Assembly (NCBI GenBank): GCA_030538275.1
Contig: JAUNUH010000003.1
Coordinates: forward strand, 62,001-126,000
Direction: 5' to 3'
Length of the DNA stretch: 64,000 nucleotides
Source: Flavobacteriaceae bacterium
GTDB taxonomy: Bacteria; Bacteroidota; Bacteroidia; Flavobacteriales; Weeksellaceae
Notes under the pieces: generated by a model
What the model was told of the DNA's origin: nothing
Databases searched by the model: none
Seen by the model: only the letters and a program-made list of their open reading frames with translations
Program-made: the position numbers and the translations under genes
In this document: piece by piece, positions 41,596 to 51,308 of the stretch
Position numbering within the stretch: position 1 is the first letter of the stretch
How the letters are laid out: each line of letters opens with the position of its first letter

Positions 41596-44000
41596 TATTT
41601 TGTGTTTATTCCAAAGCTTGATAAAAATCTCTTCCATGGCGTTCTTCTTCGGTTCATGGTTCCATAACCATATCCATAACCATAATTATATTTATATCCG
41701 TAGGCGTAGCCAGAATGAGCAGTAGAAATGTCGTTTAATGCAAAAATTACATTGGTAAGTCGTCCCTCTTCTAATGCATCCATGGGAACTTTAATTACAT
41801 CTTTGGGGGTGAATTCTGAACGAGTTACATATACGGTTAAATCTGCATTGTTGCTAATATGGTAAGTATCTGAAACCAAAACTAAAGGTGCACTATCGAT
41901 AATTACATAATCATATGTTTCACGTAAATTGGCGATGAGATTGTCGAATTTATCGCTCATCAATAATTCTGTTGGATTTGGGGGAATTCGTCCTGAGAAT
42001 ATAATATGTGTTTTATTATCCGAATTGGACACTTGAATAATATCTTGAATAGAATATTGATCATCATACAAATACTCTGTAAGACCAAGCGCTTTCTTAT
42101 TGCTTCGATCATATCGGTGTAATTGTGGATTACGAATATCAGCACCTATAATGACGGCTTTTTTACCTTTTAATTGTCCCAAGACATGCGCATAATTCAT
42201 GGAAACAAAGGTTTTCCCTTCACCTTTTATACTCGAAGTTACGAGAATTACCTTACCACCTTTTACATGATTTAATCTTTGTGAAATGACAAACTCTATA
42301 TTGGTTCGCATGATACGAAATGCTTCTGACATAATACTCAGGTCACTTCCTACCAATTGAAATTCTTCTTCCATGGTAACTTTGGGTAGTTCGGCTACGA
42401 TGGGATTGCCTTTTACCAATTCTTCTAAATCTCCACGGGTTTCGATTTTGTTTTTCAATAATTCTCGGGTATAAATAAAAGCAAGAGGTAATAAAAGACC
42501 TAATGCCAATGCGCCAAAATAATATCGAGATTTGATAGGGCCAACAGGGCCAACGGAGTAGGGTGGATCTATGATTTTTGCCTTTTCAGAAGTTATGGCT
42601 TTGGATATTGCTGCTTCTTCTCTTTTTTGTAATAATAGTAAGTATAAATTTTCCTTTACTTGTTGTTGTCGGTCGATATCTCTAGAAATCCTTTCCAATC
42701 TAGGTACGCTACTTTTGAATGAAGTAGTTTGACCTAATTGTGCGGCATAATTATTTCTGGTTCTGTTAAGGGCGGTTATATTTTTATCTATATTAGAAAT
42801 TATAGCATCCTTGGTTGTATTGATATTGGTAGTGAGATTTCGAACTAAAGGATGTTTTTCGGTAGCCCCTGTGGCGATAAGGTTGTTTCTTTCTGTTACC
42901 AAGGTATTATACGAATTAATCACTTGATTTGTAGCTCCAGAAGACTCGCTGATGTCTGCAGGTAAAATTTCGTGAATTCCTTGACCTTGCACATAAGATT
43001 TGTATGAATTTACCAAACTTAACTGGGTTTCTGCAGCCAATAATTGATTTTCTAATCCCGATTTATTTCCAATACTCTGGGCGGCTTCGGCTTCTAGAAT
43101 TGCTAAATCATTCCTAGTTTTAAAACTTTCTTTTTCACCTTCTACACCACTTAATTCATCATTAATAATATTGATACGATCTTCGATAAATTCAGCTGTT
43201 TTATCAAATTCTAAATTTTTATCTCGAATCGCATCTTGGTTGTATTCAGTAATGAGTTGATTCAGTACCGCCTCGGCCTTAACCGGTAAAGGATTATTGT
43301 AAAAAATTCGTAACACAGTTGTGTAATTCCCAACAAGTTCTGCATTTAATGAATTTTGAAGTCTTTTTACTGTAGCTCTTGTAGGTGCGGTATGAACTTT
43401 AAATCGATCATTTTCTATATTTCTGAGAGGATTTGATGTAAAATGATAAATATTGTTTTGATATTTGAATTTTTTATTAACTTCTGTCTTGATTTCTTCT
43501 CCACTAGATGTATAGATAGTTATATGTGGATGATTATATTCCACCTCAAACGAAATACTAGGAAATTCTATTTGGTTTTCTGGAGTGTAATTTAAATGAA
43601 TTGGAATATGATTTCTGAAGCTTTCAATTTCAATTACCCGTCCCTCTCTTGTATATACATATTGTAAATGAAGTTTTTCTACGACTTGTTGAATTAATCT
43701 TTCAGATTTCATTAATTCAATATCATTATCAATACTACCTGTTATACTTCCTGTAATAGCTACATCAGATAAGAGCATATTTGTTCCAGGATTCTGCCTT
43801 GTATCTTTAATTAAAACCTTAATTTCAGTTTGGTAAATAGGGGTAAGATAACGGGTATATAACCAGGCTAAAAATAGAAATAGTAGAATGCTTAGTAAAA
43901 ACACCGGCCAGCGTCTAATATATGCCGCAATATTACGCCTAAGTTTCTGGGTTCGAAGATGGGCAGATTCTTCTAAAAAAGGATTTTGTAGCTGATTCAT
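41595..44000 (-). CDS. wzc: Wzc-type polysaccharide co-polymerase and tyrosine kinase
   Basis: The 801-residue inner-membrane protein controls capsule chain length and export. It has a Wzz domain with membrane helices near residues 35-55 and 500-520, coiled coils between them, and a cytoplasmic BY-kinase. The kinase has Walker A SSIKGEGKT near residue 590, Walker A' VIIGADIRNPQL and Walker B YDYVIIDSAPL. The C-terminal tail is unusually Tyr/Gly-rich (YAYGYKYNYGYGYGYG), the usual autophosphorylation cluster. It is coupled to wza on one side and tviC on the other. Confidence 0.95.
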   Translation of the reverse strand: MNQLQNPFLEESAHLRTQKLRRNIAAYIRRWPVFLLSILLFLFLAWLYTRYLTPIYQTEIKVLIKDTRQNPGTNMLLSDVAITGSITGSIDNDIELMKSERLIQQVVEKLHLQYVYTREGRVIEIESFRNHIPIHLNYTPENQIEFPSISFEVEYNHPHITIYTSSGEEIKTEVNKKFKYQNNIYHFTSNPLRNIENDRFKVHTAPTRATVKRLQNSLNAELVGNYTTVLRIFYNNPLPVKAEAVLNQLITEYNQDAIRDKNLEFDKTAEFIEDRINIINDELSGVEGEKESFKTRNDLAILEAEAAQSIGNKSGLENQLLAAETQLSLVNSYKSYVQGQGIHEILPADISESSGATNQVINSYNTLVTERNNLIATGATEKHPLVRNLTTNINTTKDAIISNIDKNITALNRTRNNYAAQLGQTTSFKSSVPRLERISRDIDRQQQVKENLYLLLLQKREEAAISKAITSEKAKIIDPPYSVGPVGPIKSRYYFGALALGLLLPLAFIYTRELLKNKIETRGDLEELVKGNPIVAELPKVTMEEEFQLVGSDLSIMSEAFRIMRTNIEFVISQRLNHVKGGKVILVTSSIKGEGKTFVSMNYAHVLGQLKGKKAVIIGADIRNPQLHRYDRSNKKALGLTEYLYDDQYSIQDIIQVSNSDNKTHIIFSGRIPPNPTELLMSDKFDNLIANLRETYDYVIIDSAPLVLVSDTYHISNNADLTVYVTRSEFTPKDVIKVPMDALEEGRLTNVIFALNDISTAHSGYAYGYKYNYGYGYGYGTMNRRRTPWKRFLSSFGINTK

Positions 44001-44002
44001 AT

Positions 44003-44761
44003 TTATCTGAATAATGCAATTATAGCTGTTGCAAATCCCAAAACGGTGAGTGCAACAGTGAGGGGTCTAGTATTGATGTCCAATGCCTTTGATTTGGTGG
44101 GCATGGCATATACGATGTCATTTTGTTTTAAATAAAAATATTCTGAATTAATGATATTTGCGTCCTGTAGATTCAAAAAGGCATGCGTTCGAACGCCATC
44201 TACTGTTCGAATTATCATTACTGAATCGCGAATGGCATATAAATTCATGTCGCCACTACCCGCAATAGCCTCCATGATGTTGAGCTTTTCTGTACTGGAT
44301 TCTATAACGCCAGGTTTATTAAATTCACCCAGCATGGTTACCCGGTAGTTTACATAACGTACATTGACAATCGGATCTTCAATATATTCTGAAATTCTTT
44401 CAACTAAATCTGCGGCTAATTCTTGTCTGGTTTTGCCTAAAACATTGATAGAACCCAATACTGGCATTTCTATTTCCCCATTGCTGGATACAACATATAC
44501 TAATGGGCTTCTTGGGTCCATTGCAGTTCCTCCACTACCCATTCCTTGAGCAGCTTGCATATTAAAAGGCTCAGAAAGTTTTGTATTGAATGTAGAAACT
44601 ACGATTGATAAACCATCCCCTGTTTGAATGCCAGGATCGGTATAAACTTCGGCTGTTTCTTGAATGATTTCATTTATATTTCTAAAATACAATACGTCCT
44701 GTTGGGTACGACAGGATTGGATTATAAAAATAATACAAATTAAAAAAACTATTTTTTTCAT
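44003..44761 (-). CDS. wza: Wza-type polysaccharide export lipoprotein
   Basis: The 252-residue outer-membrane lipoprotein has a signal peptide with lipobox near IIQSCRTQQ (Cys17), a polysaccharide biosynthesis/export domain (DPGIQTGDGLSIVVST) and SLBB-like parts (VTMLGEFNKPGVIE). A C-terminal hydrophobic segment (PLTVALTVLGFATAIIALF) is typical of flavobacterial Wza. Together with Wzc it forms the export channel. It lies 25 bases downstream of the pglF-like gene. Confidence 0.93.
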   Translation of the reverse strand: MKKIVFLICIIFIIQSCRTQQDVLYFRNINEIIQETAEVYTDPGIQTGDGLSIVVSTFNTKLSEPFNMQAAQGMGSGGTAMDPRSPLVYVVSSNGEIEMPVLGSINVLGKTRQELAADLVERISEYIEDPIVNVRYVNYRVTMLGEFNKPGVIESSTEKLNIMEAIAGSGDMNLYAIRDSVMIIRTVDGVRTHAFLNLQDANIINSEYFYLKQNDIVYAMPTKSKALDINTRPLTVALTVLGFATAIIALFR

Positions 44762-44786
44762 ACAATGAGGCTAATTCCGCGCAAAA

Positions 44787-46754
44787 CTAAGAAATTTTTT
44801 CAGTTTCTGCATCAAGACATTCAAATTCAGAATTCTGACTTTTATATTCAGGTACCATTTGTTTGATCATTTGCACGAGTTCGGTTTTATTTTTTCGTAC
44901 GGTAGCACGGGCAATTTCTTTTGTACATTTTTCCATGATTTCATAAGAAACTGTTTCATCCTTGGCGCGCATGATTTTTTCGTGAAATGTGGGCAAGGTT
45001 TTGCTCTCATCACTCAATAATTCCTCATACAATTTTTCTCCTGGACGTAAGCCTGTAATTTTAATGGCAATATCGGTTTCTGGCTTGAATCCCGACATTT
45101 TGATCATTTTTTTGGCCAAATCTAAAATCTTAACGGGCTCACCCATATCAAAGACATAAATTTCACCACCTTGCCCCATGGTCCCTGCTTGCAATACCAA
45201 TTCGCAGGCTTCTGGTATTGTCATGAAAAATCGGGTAATATCGGGATGGGTCACGGTTACAGGGCCACCTGCCTCAATTTGTTTTCTAAACAAAGGAATT
45301 ACCGAACCATTCGATCCTAGAACATTTCCAAATCTTGTAGTGATGAATTTAGTGGTATTTCCAGGCTTTTCTTGTAAAGATTGAACATAAAGTTCAGCTA
45401 CTCTTTTAGAAGCTCCCATCACATTGGTTGGATTCACTGCTTTGTCGGTAGAAATCATTACAAAACGATTAATTTTGTATTTACTAGATAAATCCGCCAA
45501 AATTCTAGTACCCATAATATTTACAAAAATGGCTTCATGTGGGTTTTGTTCTACAATAGGTACATGCTTATAAGCTGCAGCATGGTACACCATAGAAAAA
45601 TTATATTTCTGAAAAAGAGGTTCTATACGGTATTTATTACTCACATTGGCCAAATGAAATACAAATTTCAAATCTGGAAAAGTTTTTTCCATTTCCAGTT
45701 TTATATCATTCAAAGGTGTTTCGGCTTGATCCACGACTACTATTAGGCCAGGTTTGAATTGAGCTACTTTTCGTACAATTTCGCTGCCAATACTTCCTGC
45801 GCCTCCTGTTACCAAAACAGTTTTGCCTAAATGTCGCTTACTAATCTCATCATTTTCGATATAAATTTGTTCTCGATACAGTAAATCTTCAATTTCCAAA
45901 GATTTTACATTGCGTTTATCCTCGGGGTCGGTATCGGTAAATGTTTGTAACGGAGAATGAAATAAGCGAATATTTTTGTGAATGAGTTCGTTGATTAATT
46001 CCTGGTTTTCATCTGCCCGCATAGCTTTATCTGGAAAAACGATACCATCTAGTTGATTTTCATCAAATCCACCTTCTAATACACGAGAAATCGAGTATAT
46101 TTTTTTACCTAAAATTCGGTTGTGCAATCGTGTTCCGCTTGGTGAAATAAAGCCAATCACCGAGTACCCATTGGTAGAAGATTCATTCAAAACAGAGGCA
46201 ATAGCTACAGAGTCGTCATCGGTGCCAAATACTAAAATATCTTTAATTTCTTTATCATCCTTGAATTTTAAAAACATTATAAAGGCCATTTTTACATAAA
46301 ATCTAAACAGCGATAACATCAAAAAAGTCAATAAGATAAAGAAAAATAAGGGCGGATCATAAAACAATCTTTTTTCTGGTACCATATACTGGCCTTTAGA
46401 AAAATAAAATCCATAATTCAAGCCCAATAATGTGAGCATGGCTACAAATGTTGCCAGTGAAATTCTGATAATATCACGAATGGAAGAATGTCGTACAACG
46501 CCCGACGAGACTTTGAAAATAAGTAAGTAAAACACCATCACCCCAACCATAAACAAGAAAGTGAGATAGGTGTTAAATGAACCAAAATCCTTAATGCCCC
46601 AAATGTTCATTAAGAAATAGGTGATAAGTAAGGAGAATATTACAATGCCCAAATCAATAGAAAACACTGCCCATCTGGGAAGATGGTTTACACTGTGCAA
46701 TTGATCTGCAAGCTTGGCTAATACGCCACTGTCTTTAGTTTTGAATTTCAACAT
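44787..46754 (-). CDS. PglF/WbpM/CapD-type UDP-GlcNAc 4,6-dehydratase, membrane-bound
   Basis: The 655-residue protein has four membrane helices in the first 140 residues, a CoA-binding-like Rossmann domain, then the catalytic SDR domain. NAD site VLVTGGAGSIGSEIVRKV; YHAAAYKHVPIVEQNP; MISTDKAVNPTNVMGASKR (Met replaces the usual Tyr, as in this subgroup). It makes UDP-4-keto-6-deoxy-GlcNAc, the precursor of bacillosamine or QuiNAc4NAc. Upstream neighbours provide the aminotransferase, acetyltransferase and initiating transferase of the same pathway. Confidence 0.93.
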   Translation of the reverse strand: MLKFKTKDSGVLAKLADQLHSVNHLPRWAVFSIDLGIVIFSLLITYFLMNIWGIKDFGSFNTYLTFLFMVGVMVFYLLIFKVSSGVVRHSSIRDIIRISLATFVAMLTLLGLNYGFYFSKGQYMVPEKRLFYDPPLFFFILLTFLMLSLFRFYVKMAFIMFLKFKDDKEIKDILVFGTDDDSVAIASVLNESSTNGYSVIGFISPSGTRLHNRILGKKIYSISRVLEGGFDENQLDGIVFPDKAMRADENQELINELIHKNIRLFHSPLQTFTDTDPEDKRNVKSLEIEDLLYREQIYIENDEISKRHLGKTVLVTGGAGSIGSEIVRKVAQFKPGLIVVVDQAETPLNDIKLEMEKTFPDLKFVFHLANVSNKYRIEPLFQKYNFSMVYHAAAYKHVPIVEQNPHEAIFVNIMGTRILADLSSKYKINRFVMISTDKAVNPTNVMGASKRVAELYVQSLQEKPGNTTKFITTRFGNVLGSNGSVIPLFRKQIEAGGPVTVTHPDITRFFMTIPEACELVLQAGTMGQGGEIYVFDMGEPVKILDLAKKMIKMSGFKPETDIAIKITGLRPGEKLYEELLSDESKTLPTFHEKIMRAKDETVSYEIMEKCTKEIARATVRKNKTELVQMIKQMVPEYKSQNSEFECLDAETEKIS

Positions 46755-47891
46755 TTAAAGTACTGCTTTTACAGCATTTTGAATTCTTTCAAGTTCTTCT
46801 TCCGATAAATTCGACCCTGACGGAAGACATAATCCTTTCATAAACAATTCTTGTGCAACTTCACCGCCATAATATGCTGCTTTTTCAAATACAGGCTGCA
46901 TGTGCATTGGTTTCCAAAGCGGTCTGGTTTCTATATTGAAATCATTATTCAATACAGTACGCAAATGTTCTCTTTTCTCGTAACCATCAAAGGTATCAAA
47001 TACAATGGTACTTAACCAAAAATTTGAGTGATATTTTTCATTCGGCTCTTCCATTAATTTTATTTCTGGAAAGTCTGCAAATAATTCACGATAGAATTCG
47101 TGAATCATTCGACGTTGCTTTACTCTCTCTGCCAATACTTCCATCTGGCCGCATCCTATGCCTGCGGAGATATTACTCAACCGATAATTGTAACCGATAT
47201 GGCTGTGTTGATAATGTGGCGCATTATCACGTGCCTGGGTTGCCAAAAACACGGCTTTATCTTTTATTTCCTTATCCTTGGTCACAAGTGCACCACCGCC
47301 AGAGGTAGTTATAATTTTGTTACCATTAAAAGAAAGAATAGAAAAATCCCCCAATGTACCACACATTTTACCGTTGTACGAACTTCCCAAGGCCTCTGCA
47401 CTGTCTTCAATTACAGGGATTTCGTATCGCTCAGAAATTTCCTTTATTTCTGAATGTTGATAGGGCATACCATACAAATGCACCGCAACGATAGCTTTGG
47501 GTTTTTTGCCTTTTGCAATACGGTCCTTGATGGCTTCTTCAAGAATATTTGGATCTAAATTCCAGGTGGTATTTTCACTATCGATAAAAACAGGTTTTGC
47601 ACCTTGATAAGCAATTGGGTTGGCAGATGCGCTAAAGGTCATGCTTTGACAAATTACCTCGTCGTCGCGTTCTACACCCGCAAGGATTAAAGCCAAATGC
47701 AGCGCAGCAGTACCTGAACTCAATGCAGCGACATGTACATCTTCTTTTAAATATTCTTGGATTTTTTCTTCAAATAAATTCACATTCGGACCTAATGGGG
47801 CTACCCAATTAGCATCAAATGCTTGTTGTACGTATTTTTGCTCGTTTCCGCCCATATGCGGTGAGGAGAGCCATATTTTAGTATTTTTCAT
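46755..47891 (-). CDS. DegT/DnrJ/EryC1/StrS aminotransferase (PglE-like)
   Basis: The 378-residue PLP enzyme aminates the 4-keto sugar. The PLP Lys is in LSFNGNKIITTSGGG near residue 184, with VIEDSAEALGSSYNGK before it, and HYQHSHIGYNYRLSN after. ATG 47891 overlaps the end of the acetyltransferase gene by four bases; an earlier ATG at 47936 lies in that gene. The stop is adjacent to the start of the dehydratase. Confidence 0.92.
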   Translation of the reverse strand: MKNTKIWLSSPHMGGNEQKYVQQAFDANWVAPLGPNVNLFEEKIQEYLKEDVHVAALSSGTAALHLALILAGVERDDEVICQSMTFSASANPIAYQGAKPVFIDSENTTWNLDPNILEEAIKDRIAKGKKPKAIVAVHLYGMPYQHSEIKEISERYEIPVIEDSAEALGSSYNGKMCGTLGDFSILSFNGNKIITTSGGGALVTKDKEIKDKAVFLATQARDNAPHYQHSHIGYNYRLSNISAGIGCGQMEVLAERVKQRRMIHEFYRELFADFPEIKLMEEPNEKYHSNFWLSTIVFDTFDGYEKREHLRTVLNNDFNIETRPLWKPMHMQPVFEKAAYYGGEVAQELFMKGLCLPSGSNLSEEELERIQNAVKAVL

Positions 47892-48532
47892 TCGTGAAAT
47901 TTTATAGGTTTTGCTGGAATACCTACAGCCGTGCAATTAGCTGGGATACTCTTCGCTACAACAGCACCTGCACCAATAATTGTGTTTCTTCCGATTTCCA
48001 ATTGATTTATTATTTTAGCACCAGTGCCTACATAAACCCCTTCTTGTATTTTAACTTCTCCAGATATGTTAACTGTCGGCATAAATGAACAATAATCTTC
48101 GATTTCGGTATCATGTCCAATCGTACAGGAAAGATTCAAAGTAATGAAATTATGTAGTTTTATATCAATTGTTATAATAACTCCGGCACAAATAATATTC
48201 CCATAACCAAAATCAACATTGTCTTTGCCAATTATTGAAGTCGGATGAATTAAATTTGGGTAGGAAACAAACGGGTTTTTAATTTTAGAAATGATTTGTC
48301 TTTTTATCTCAGGAGTTCCTATTCCAAGCACAACTCCGCATTTGAAATCAATTTTATTAATATTTTCAATGGCCCCACGAAAAGGTATGCCATGAATCAT
48401 CTCAGGGTAGTTGAGATTATCATCATAAAAACCAATAACTTCAAATTGATTTTTCACAGAATTTATTTGATCAATCAGCATTTTAACTTCTCTTCCAAAT
48501 CCTCCACAACCTATAATCGCAATTTTTTCCAT
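47888..48532 (-). CDS. PglD/NeuD-like sugar O/N-acetyltransferase
   Basis: The 214-residue protein has an N-terminal nucleotide-sugar-binding Rossmann part (KIAIIGCGGFGREVKMLI) and a left-handed beta-helix of hexapeptide repeats. The likely catalytic His is in LSCTIGHDTEIEDYC, and the end is NTIIGAGAVVAKSIPANCTAVG. Position between pglC-like and pglE-like genes supports N-acetylation of the amino sugar. Confidence 0.92.
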   Translation of the reverse strand: MEKIAIIGCGGFGREVKMLIDQINSVKNQFEVIGFYDDNLNYPEMIHGIPFRGAIENINKIDFKCGVVLGIGTPEIKRQIISKIKNPFVSYPNLIHPTSIIGKDNVDFGYGNIICAGVIITIDIKLHNFITLNLSCTIGHDTEIEDYCSFMPTVNISGEVKIQEGVYVGTGAKIINQLEIGRNTIIGAGAVVAKSIPANCTAVGIPAKPIKFHE

Positions 48533-48537
48533 AATCT

Positions 48538-49152
48538 TTAGTTTCCTGTAAATTTTTCCATAGTGACCGAAGTATCCGAACTAATCCCCTCAGATACAAA
48601 CACCTTTTTCACCGTTAATAACAATATTTTTACATCCAGTAGAAAATTCAAATGATCCACATACCATACATCATAATCAAATTTTTGATCCCAAGAAATA
48701 GCATTTCGACCATTGATTTGAGCCCATCCCGTGATTCCAGGGCGCACTTCGTGACGTCTTTTTTGATGTGAATTATATAATTCTAGATATTCTGCTAAAA
48801 GAGGTCGAGGTCCGATTAGGCTCATATCGCCTTTAATCACATTAATCAATTGCGGAATTTCGTCAAGTGATGTTTTTCGTATGAATTTTCCTACAGCAGT
48901 GAGACGGTCGGCATCTGGCAATAAGGCTCCAGAAGCGTCCTTACGGTCATTCATGGTTTTGAATTTTACAATTTTGAATAATTTTTCATTTTTTCCCGGC
49001 CTTATTTGAAAGAAAAAGGGTTTTCCGTCATTGCTGAAATATAAAAATAAAACTATTCCAAAAAATAATGGCAAAAGAACCAGAAACCCCAAACTAGCGG
49101 CTAATAAATCAATCATTCTTTTTATACAATTCTTGTAAAGGTTCAATTGCAA
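48538..49152 (-). CDS. PglC-like initiating sugar-phosphate transferase
   Basis: The 204-residue protein is a small monotopic phosphoglycosyl transferase: one hydrophobic re-entrant helix near residues 13-36, then FFFQIRPGKNEKLFKIVKFKTM, RKTSLDEIPQLINVIKGDMSLIGPRPL and RHEVRPGITGWAQINGRN. Such enzymes attach the first sugar phosphate to undecaprenyl phosphate. First gene of the glycan operon; the promoter lies upstream of 49152 (TAGCTTTG on the minus strand at 49215-49222 is a candidate -7). Confidence 0.93.
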   Translation of the reverse strand: MQLNLYKNCIKRMIDLLAASLGFLVLLPLFFGIVLFLYFSNDGKPFFFQIRPGKNEKLFKIVKFKTMNDRKDASGALLPDADRLTAVGKFIRKTSLDEIPQLINVIKGDMSLIGPRPLLAEYLELYNSHQKRRHEVRPGITGWAQINGRNAISWDQKFDYDVWYVDHLNFLLDVKILLLTVKKVFVSEGISSDTSVTMEKFTGN

Positions 49153-49354
49153 AGTTTTTGCAAATTTGAGAAATTTCTGTCATTATTCAGCAATAATTTT
49201 TTAACCCCTATAATCAAAGCTATTTCATTTTTATAAATTATTAAAAATCCATTGATATCGTGGTTTTTAATAAGAAATAAAACTTTGATTGTAATCAAAA
49301 TTCAATAAAACCATTTCTTTTGAATTCAATCAAAAAAATAATTGTTCGAATGTA

Positions 49355-50344
49355 TTATTCAAGCTCCAATTCTGCCACAACTGGGTAATGATCAGAATGC
49401 TGAACTTTGAAAATTTGATGACTTTTTACTTTAAACCGCTCAGATACAAATATATAATCCAATCTCAACGGATATTTGAACCCGGGAAAGGTAGTGGCAA
49501 TCCCCTCACCGCCCGTATGAAATACATCTTTTAATCCTCTTTTTAGGGTAAAATACTCGAATGAATTCGGAACTGCATTCATATCTCCGGCTACAATAAC
49601 GGGATACGGGGAATTTTTAATAATTTTTCTTACTTCTTTCACCTGTTTTTCGTGCACAGTAGAGGCTGTTATGATTTTTTTTAATAAATATTTGCTTTTT
49701 CCGGGAATTTGTGACTCTATTTCTGTGTTTTTAATTGCATTTTGGTCTAAATGCAGGGATTCTAAATAAAAATTAATTACCCGTATAGTATCATTCGGCA
49801 GGGCAATGTCGGCATAGGCATAGGTGAGGGGATAGGGTTTTATTCTAAACATTTGGGCCTCGATTACTGGAAATTTGCTTGCTATGCCTAAGGAACTGAA
49901 TTCTTCGAAATAATATTTTTTTGTTTTAGATGCATTATTAATTACCCATTCTGGCTGTGGCCCCATTTCCTGAAAAAGAATAATGTCGGCTTCTTGGTCT
50001 TGCAAAAAAGAAATGATTCCATCTGCATCATCAAAAAAATATCGAACATTATAGCTTAGCACCTTGAGGTTACTTTTCTGTGTTTCGGGCTTGCCATATA
50101 TATGTATATGATTTTTTAAAGGTAGAATTAGGCCCAAAGAGAGAAAAGTGAAAAGCAAGGCGAATTGACGGTCGTAGATCCACCAAAATATCAATAAAAA
50201 TATATTTAAGATAAAGACGATTAAAAAAAATAATGGTAAAATATTAAAAACTGGGAATGAACTAGGCTTCACCCATTGATTAAAAAATACACCATAACCC
50301 GCAGCCAGTAATATGAGCTGAATGAGTATGAAAAAGATTTTCAT
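49355..50344 (-). CDS. Membrane-anchored endonuclease/exonuclease/phosphatase family protein
   Basis: The 329-residue protein has two or three hydrophobic helices at the N-terminus (residues 1-90) and an EEP domain: LKVLSYNVRYFFD, IILFQEMGPQPEW, VIVAGDMNAVPNSFEY, LRLDYIFVSERF and SDHYPVVAEL. All catalytic-type Asn/Glu/Asp/His positions are present. Natural substrate unknown. A TAATTTTG -7 box lies at 50371-50378 (minus), 26 bases before the start. Confidence 0.9.
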   Translation of the reverse strand: MKIFFILIQLILLAAGYGVFFNQWVKPSSFPVFNILPLFFLIVFILNIFLLIFWWIYDRQFALLFTFLSLGLILPLKNHIHIYGKPETQKSNLKVLSYNVRYFFDDADGIISFLQDQEADIILFQEMGPQPEWVINNASKTKKYYFEEFSSLGIASKFPVIEAQMFRIKPYPLTYAYADIALPNDTIRVINFYLESLHLDQNAIKNTEIESQIPGKSKYLLKKIITASTVHEKQVKEVRKIIKNSPYPVIVAGDMNAVPNSFEYFTLKRGLKDVFHTGGEGIATTFPGFKYPLRLDYIFVSERFKVKSHQIFKVQHSDHYPVVAELELE

Positions 50345-50394
50345 AAAAAAATATGTACCGCAAAATTAACAAAATTCTTATGCAAAGTGTCAGT

Positions 50395-50423
50395 TTTGGT
50401 TTAGGTATAATATATTATCTTTG
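50395..50423 (+). promoter_or_regulatory. Promoter for the small Cys protein and sigma factor
   Basis: -33 TTTG (50395-50398), 17-base spacer, -7 TATCTTTG (50416-50423). ATG 50451 is 27 bases farther. On the opposite strand TAATTTTG (50371-50378) serves the EEP gene, so the region is a divergent promoter. Confidence 0.55.
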
Positions 50424-50450
50424 TTGCACGATTTTTGTATCGATTACATT

Positions 50451-50657
50451 ATGACACTTTTTTTTATAACTATCGGATTCTTATTACTTGCTGTTGCAGG
50501 AATTGCCATAAAATTATGGGCCAAAAAAGATGGACAATTTGCAGGTACTTGTGCTAGCCAGAATCCACATCTCAATAAAACCGGTGAGGCTTGTGGATAT
50601 TGTGGGAAATTGCCAGAAAATTGTGAAAATAACCCAAAAATAATTGAAAGCGTCTAA
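50451..50657 (+). CDS. Small membrane protein with Cys pair (68 aa)
   Basis: MTLFFITIGFLLLAVAGIAIKLW forms one N-terminal helix. A short polar tail follows with Cys residues in TCASQ and GEACGYCGKLPENC. It resembles a conserved small membrane protein of flavobacteria; function unknown. I place the start at ATG 50451, not 50421, because the latter lies in the -7 box. The end overlaps the sigma-factor gene by 14 bases. Confidence 0.7.
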   Translation: MTLFFITIGFLLLAVAGIAIKLWAKKDGQFAGTCASQNPHLNKTGEACGYCGKLPENCENNPKIIESV

Positions 50658-51189
50658 TCTTCAGTCGCTTATTCAAGAGGCCAAAAAGGGAAAACAAGCA
50701 GCTCAAACAGCCTTGATGAATCTGTTTTGGGATAAAATTTATTTTTTTATTCTCTCTAGAATCAAAAATGAAACCGACGCAGAGGATATCACAATCCGTA
50801 CATTTACAAAGATCTTTAGAAAATTAAAACTATATAATGAAGACTTTGATTTTCATACTTGGGCACGGGCAATTGCCTATAATACAATGATAGATCATAT
50901 CAGATCAAAACCAGAGCTCAACGTTTCTTTGGACAATGAATTATCAACTTTTGAAATTGAAGCTGCGGTCCCATCTCCCGAACAACATTTTATCATTAAA
51001 CAAGATAATAAAAAGTTGATGACCGCTATTCAAAATTTACCCGAAATTTACAAAAAAGTCATCGAATTGCGTTTCCTTGAAGAAAAAACCTACAAAGATA
51101 TAGCTAAAGAATTGAATTTGACCATGTCTAATGTAAAGGTAAGGATTTTGCGTGCACGCAATCTGCTCGAAGATTATATGAATGATTAA
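50644..51189 (+). CDS. ECF-type RNA polymerase sigma factor
   Basis: The 181-residue protein has sigma70 region 2 (residues 8-75: QTALMNLFWDKIYFFILSRI, AEDITIRTFTKIF) and region 4 (KVIELRFLEEKTYKDIAKEL, then NLTMSNVKVRILRAR). I find no ATG that keeps region 2 whole; TTG 50644 fits the family start and overlaps the preceding gene. There is no anti-sigma gene next to it, only the small Cys-containing membrane protein upstream. Regulon unknown. Confidence 0.88.
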   Translation: MKASNLQSLIQEAKKGKQAAQTALMNLFWDKIYFFILSRIKNETDAEDITIRTFTKIFRKLKLYNEDFDFHTWARAIAYNTMIDHIRSKPELNVSLDNELSTFEIEAAVPSPEQHFIIKQDNKKLMTAIQNLPEIYKKVIELRFLEEKTYKDIAKELNLTMSNVKVRILRARNLLEDYMND

Positions 51190-51296
51190 ATCTGCCAATG
51201 GGAATTTTGGTGATTTGGTCGTTATTTTTCCCATAATTTTGTTCTAATGTTTTAAGATGTTTTTCAGGTTTGAAACTAAAACTTATCTTTACACAT

Positions 51297-51304
51297 TAAA
51301 TTTG
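51297..51304 (+). promoter_or_regulatory. -7 element just before the prenyl synthase start
   Basis: TAAATTTG ends four bases before ATG 51309; another TATCTTTA lies at 51284-51291. The first would give a leaderless message. Confidence 0.35.
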
Positions 51305-51308
51305 GAAC

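Noticed and set aside
49153-49354. tRNA or small gene between the glycan operon and the EEP gene
   Set aside because: AT-rich sequence without tRNA-like stems or a start with usable length.
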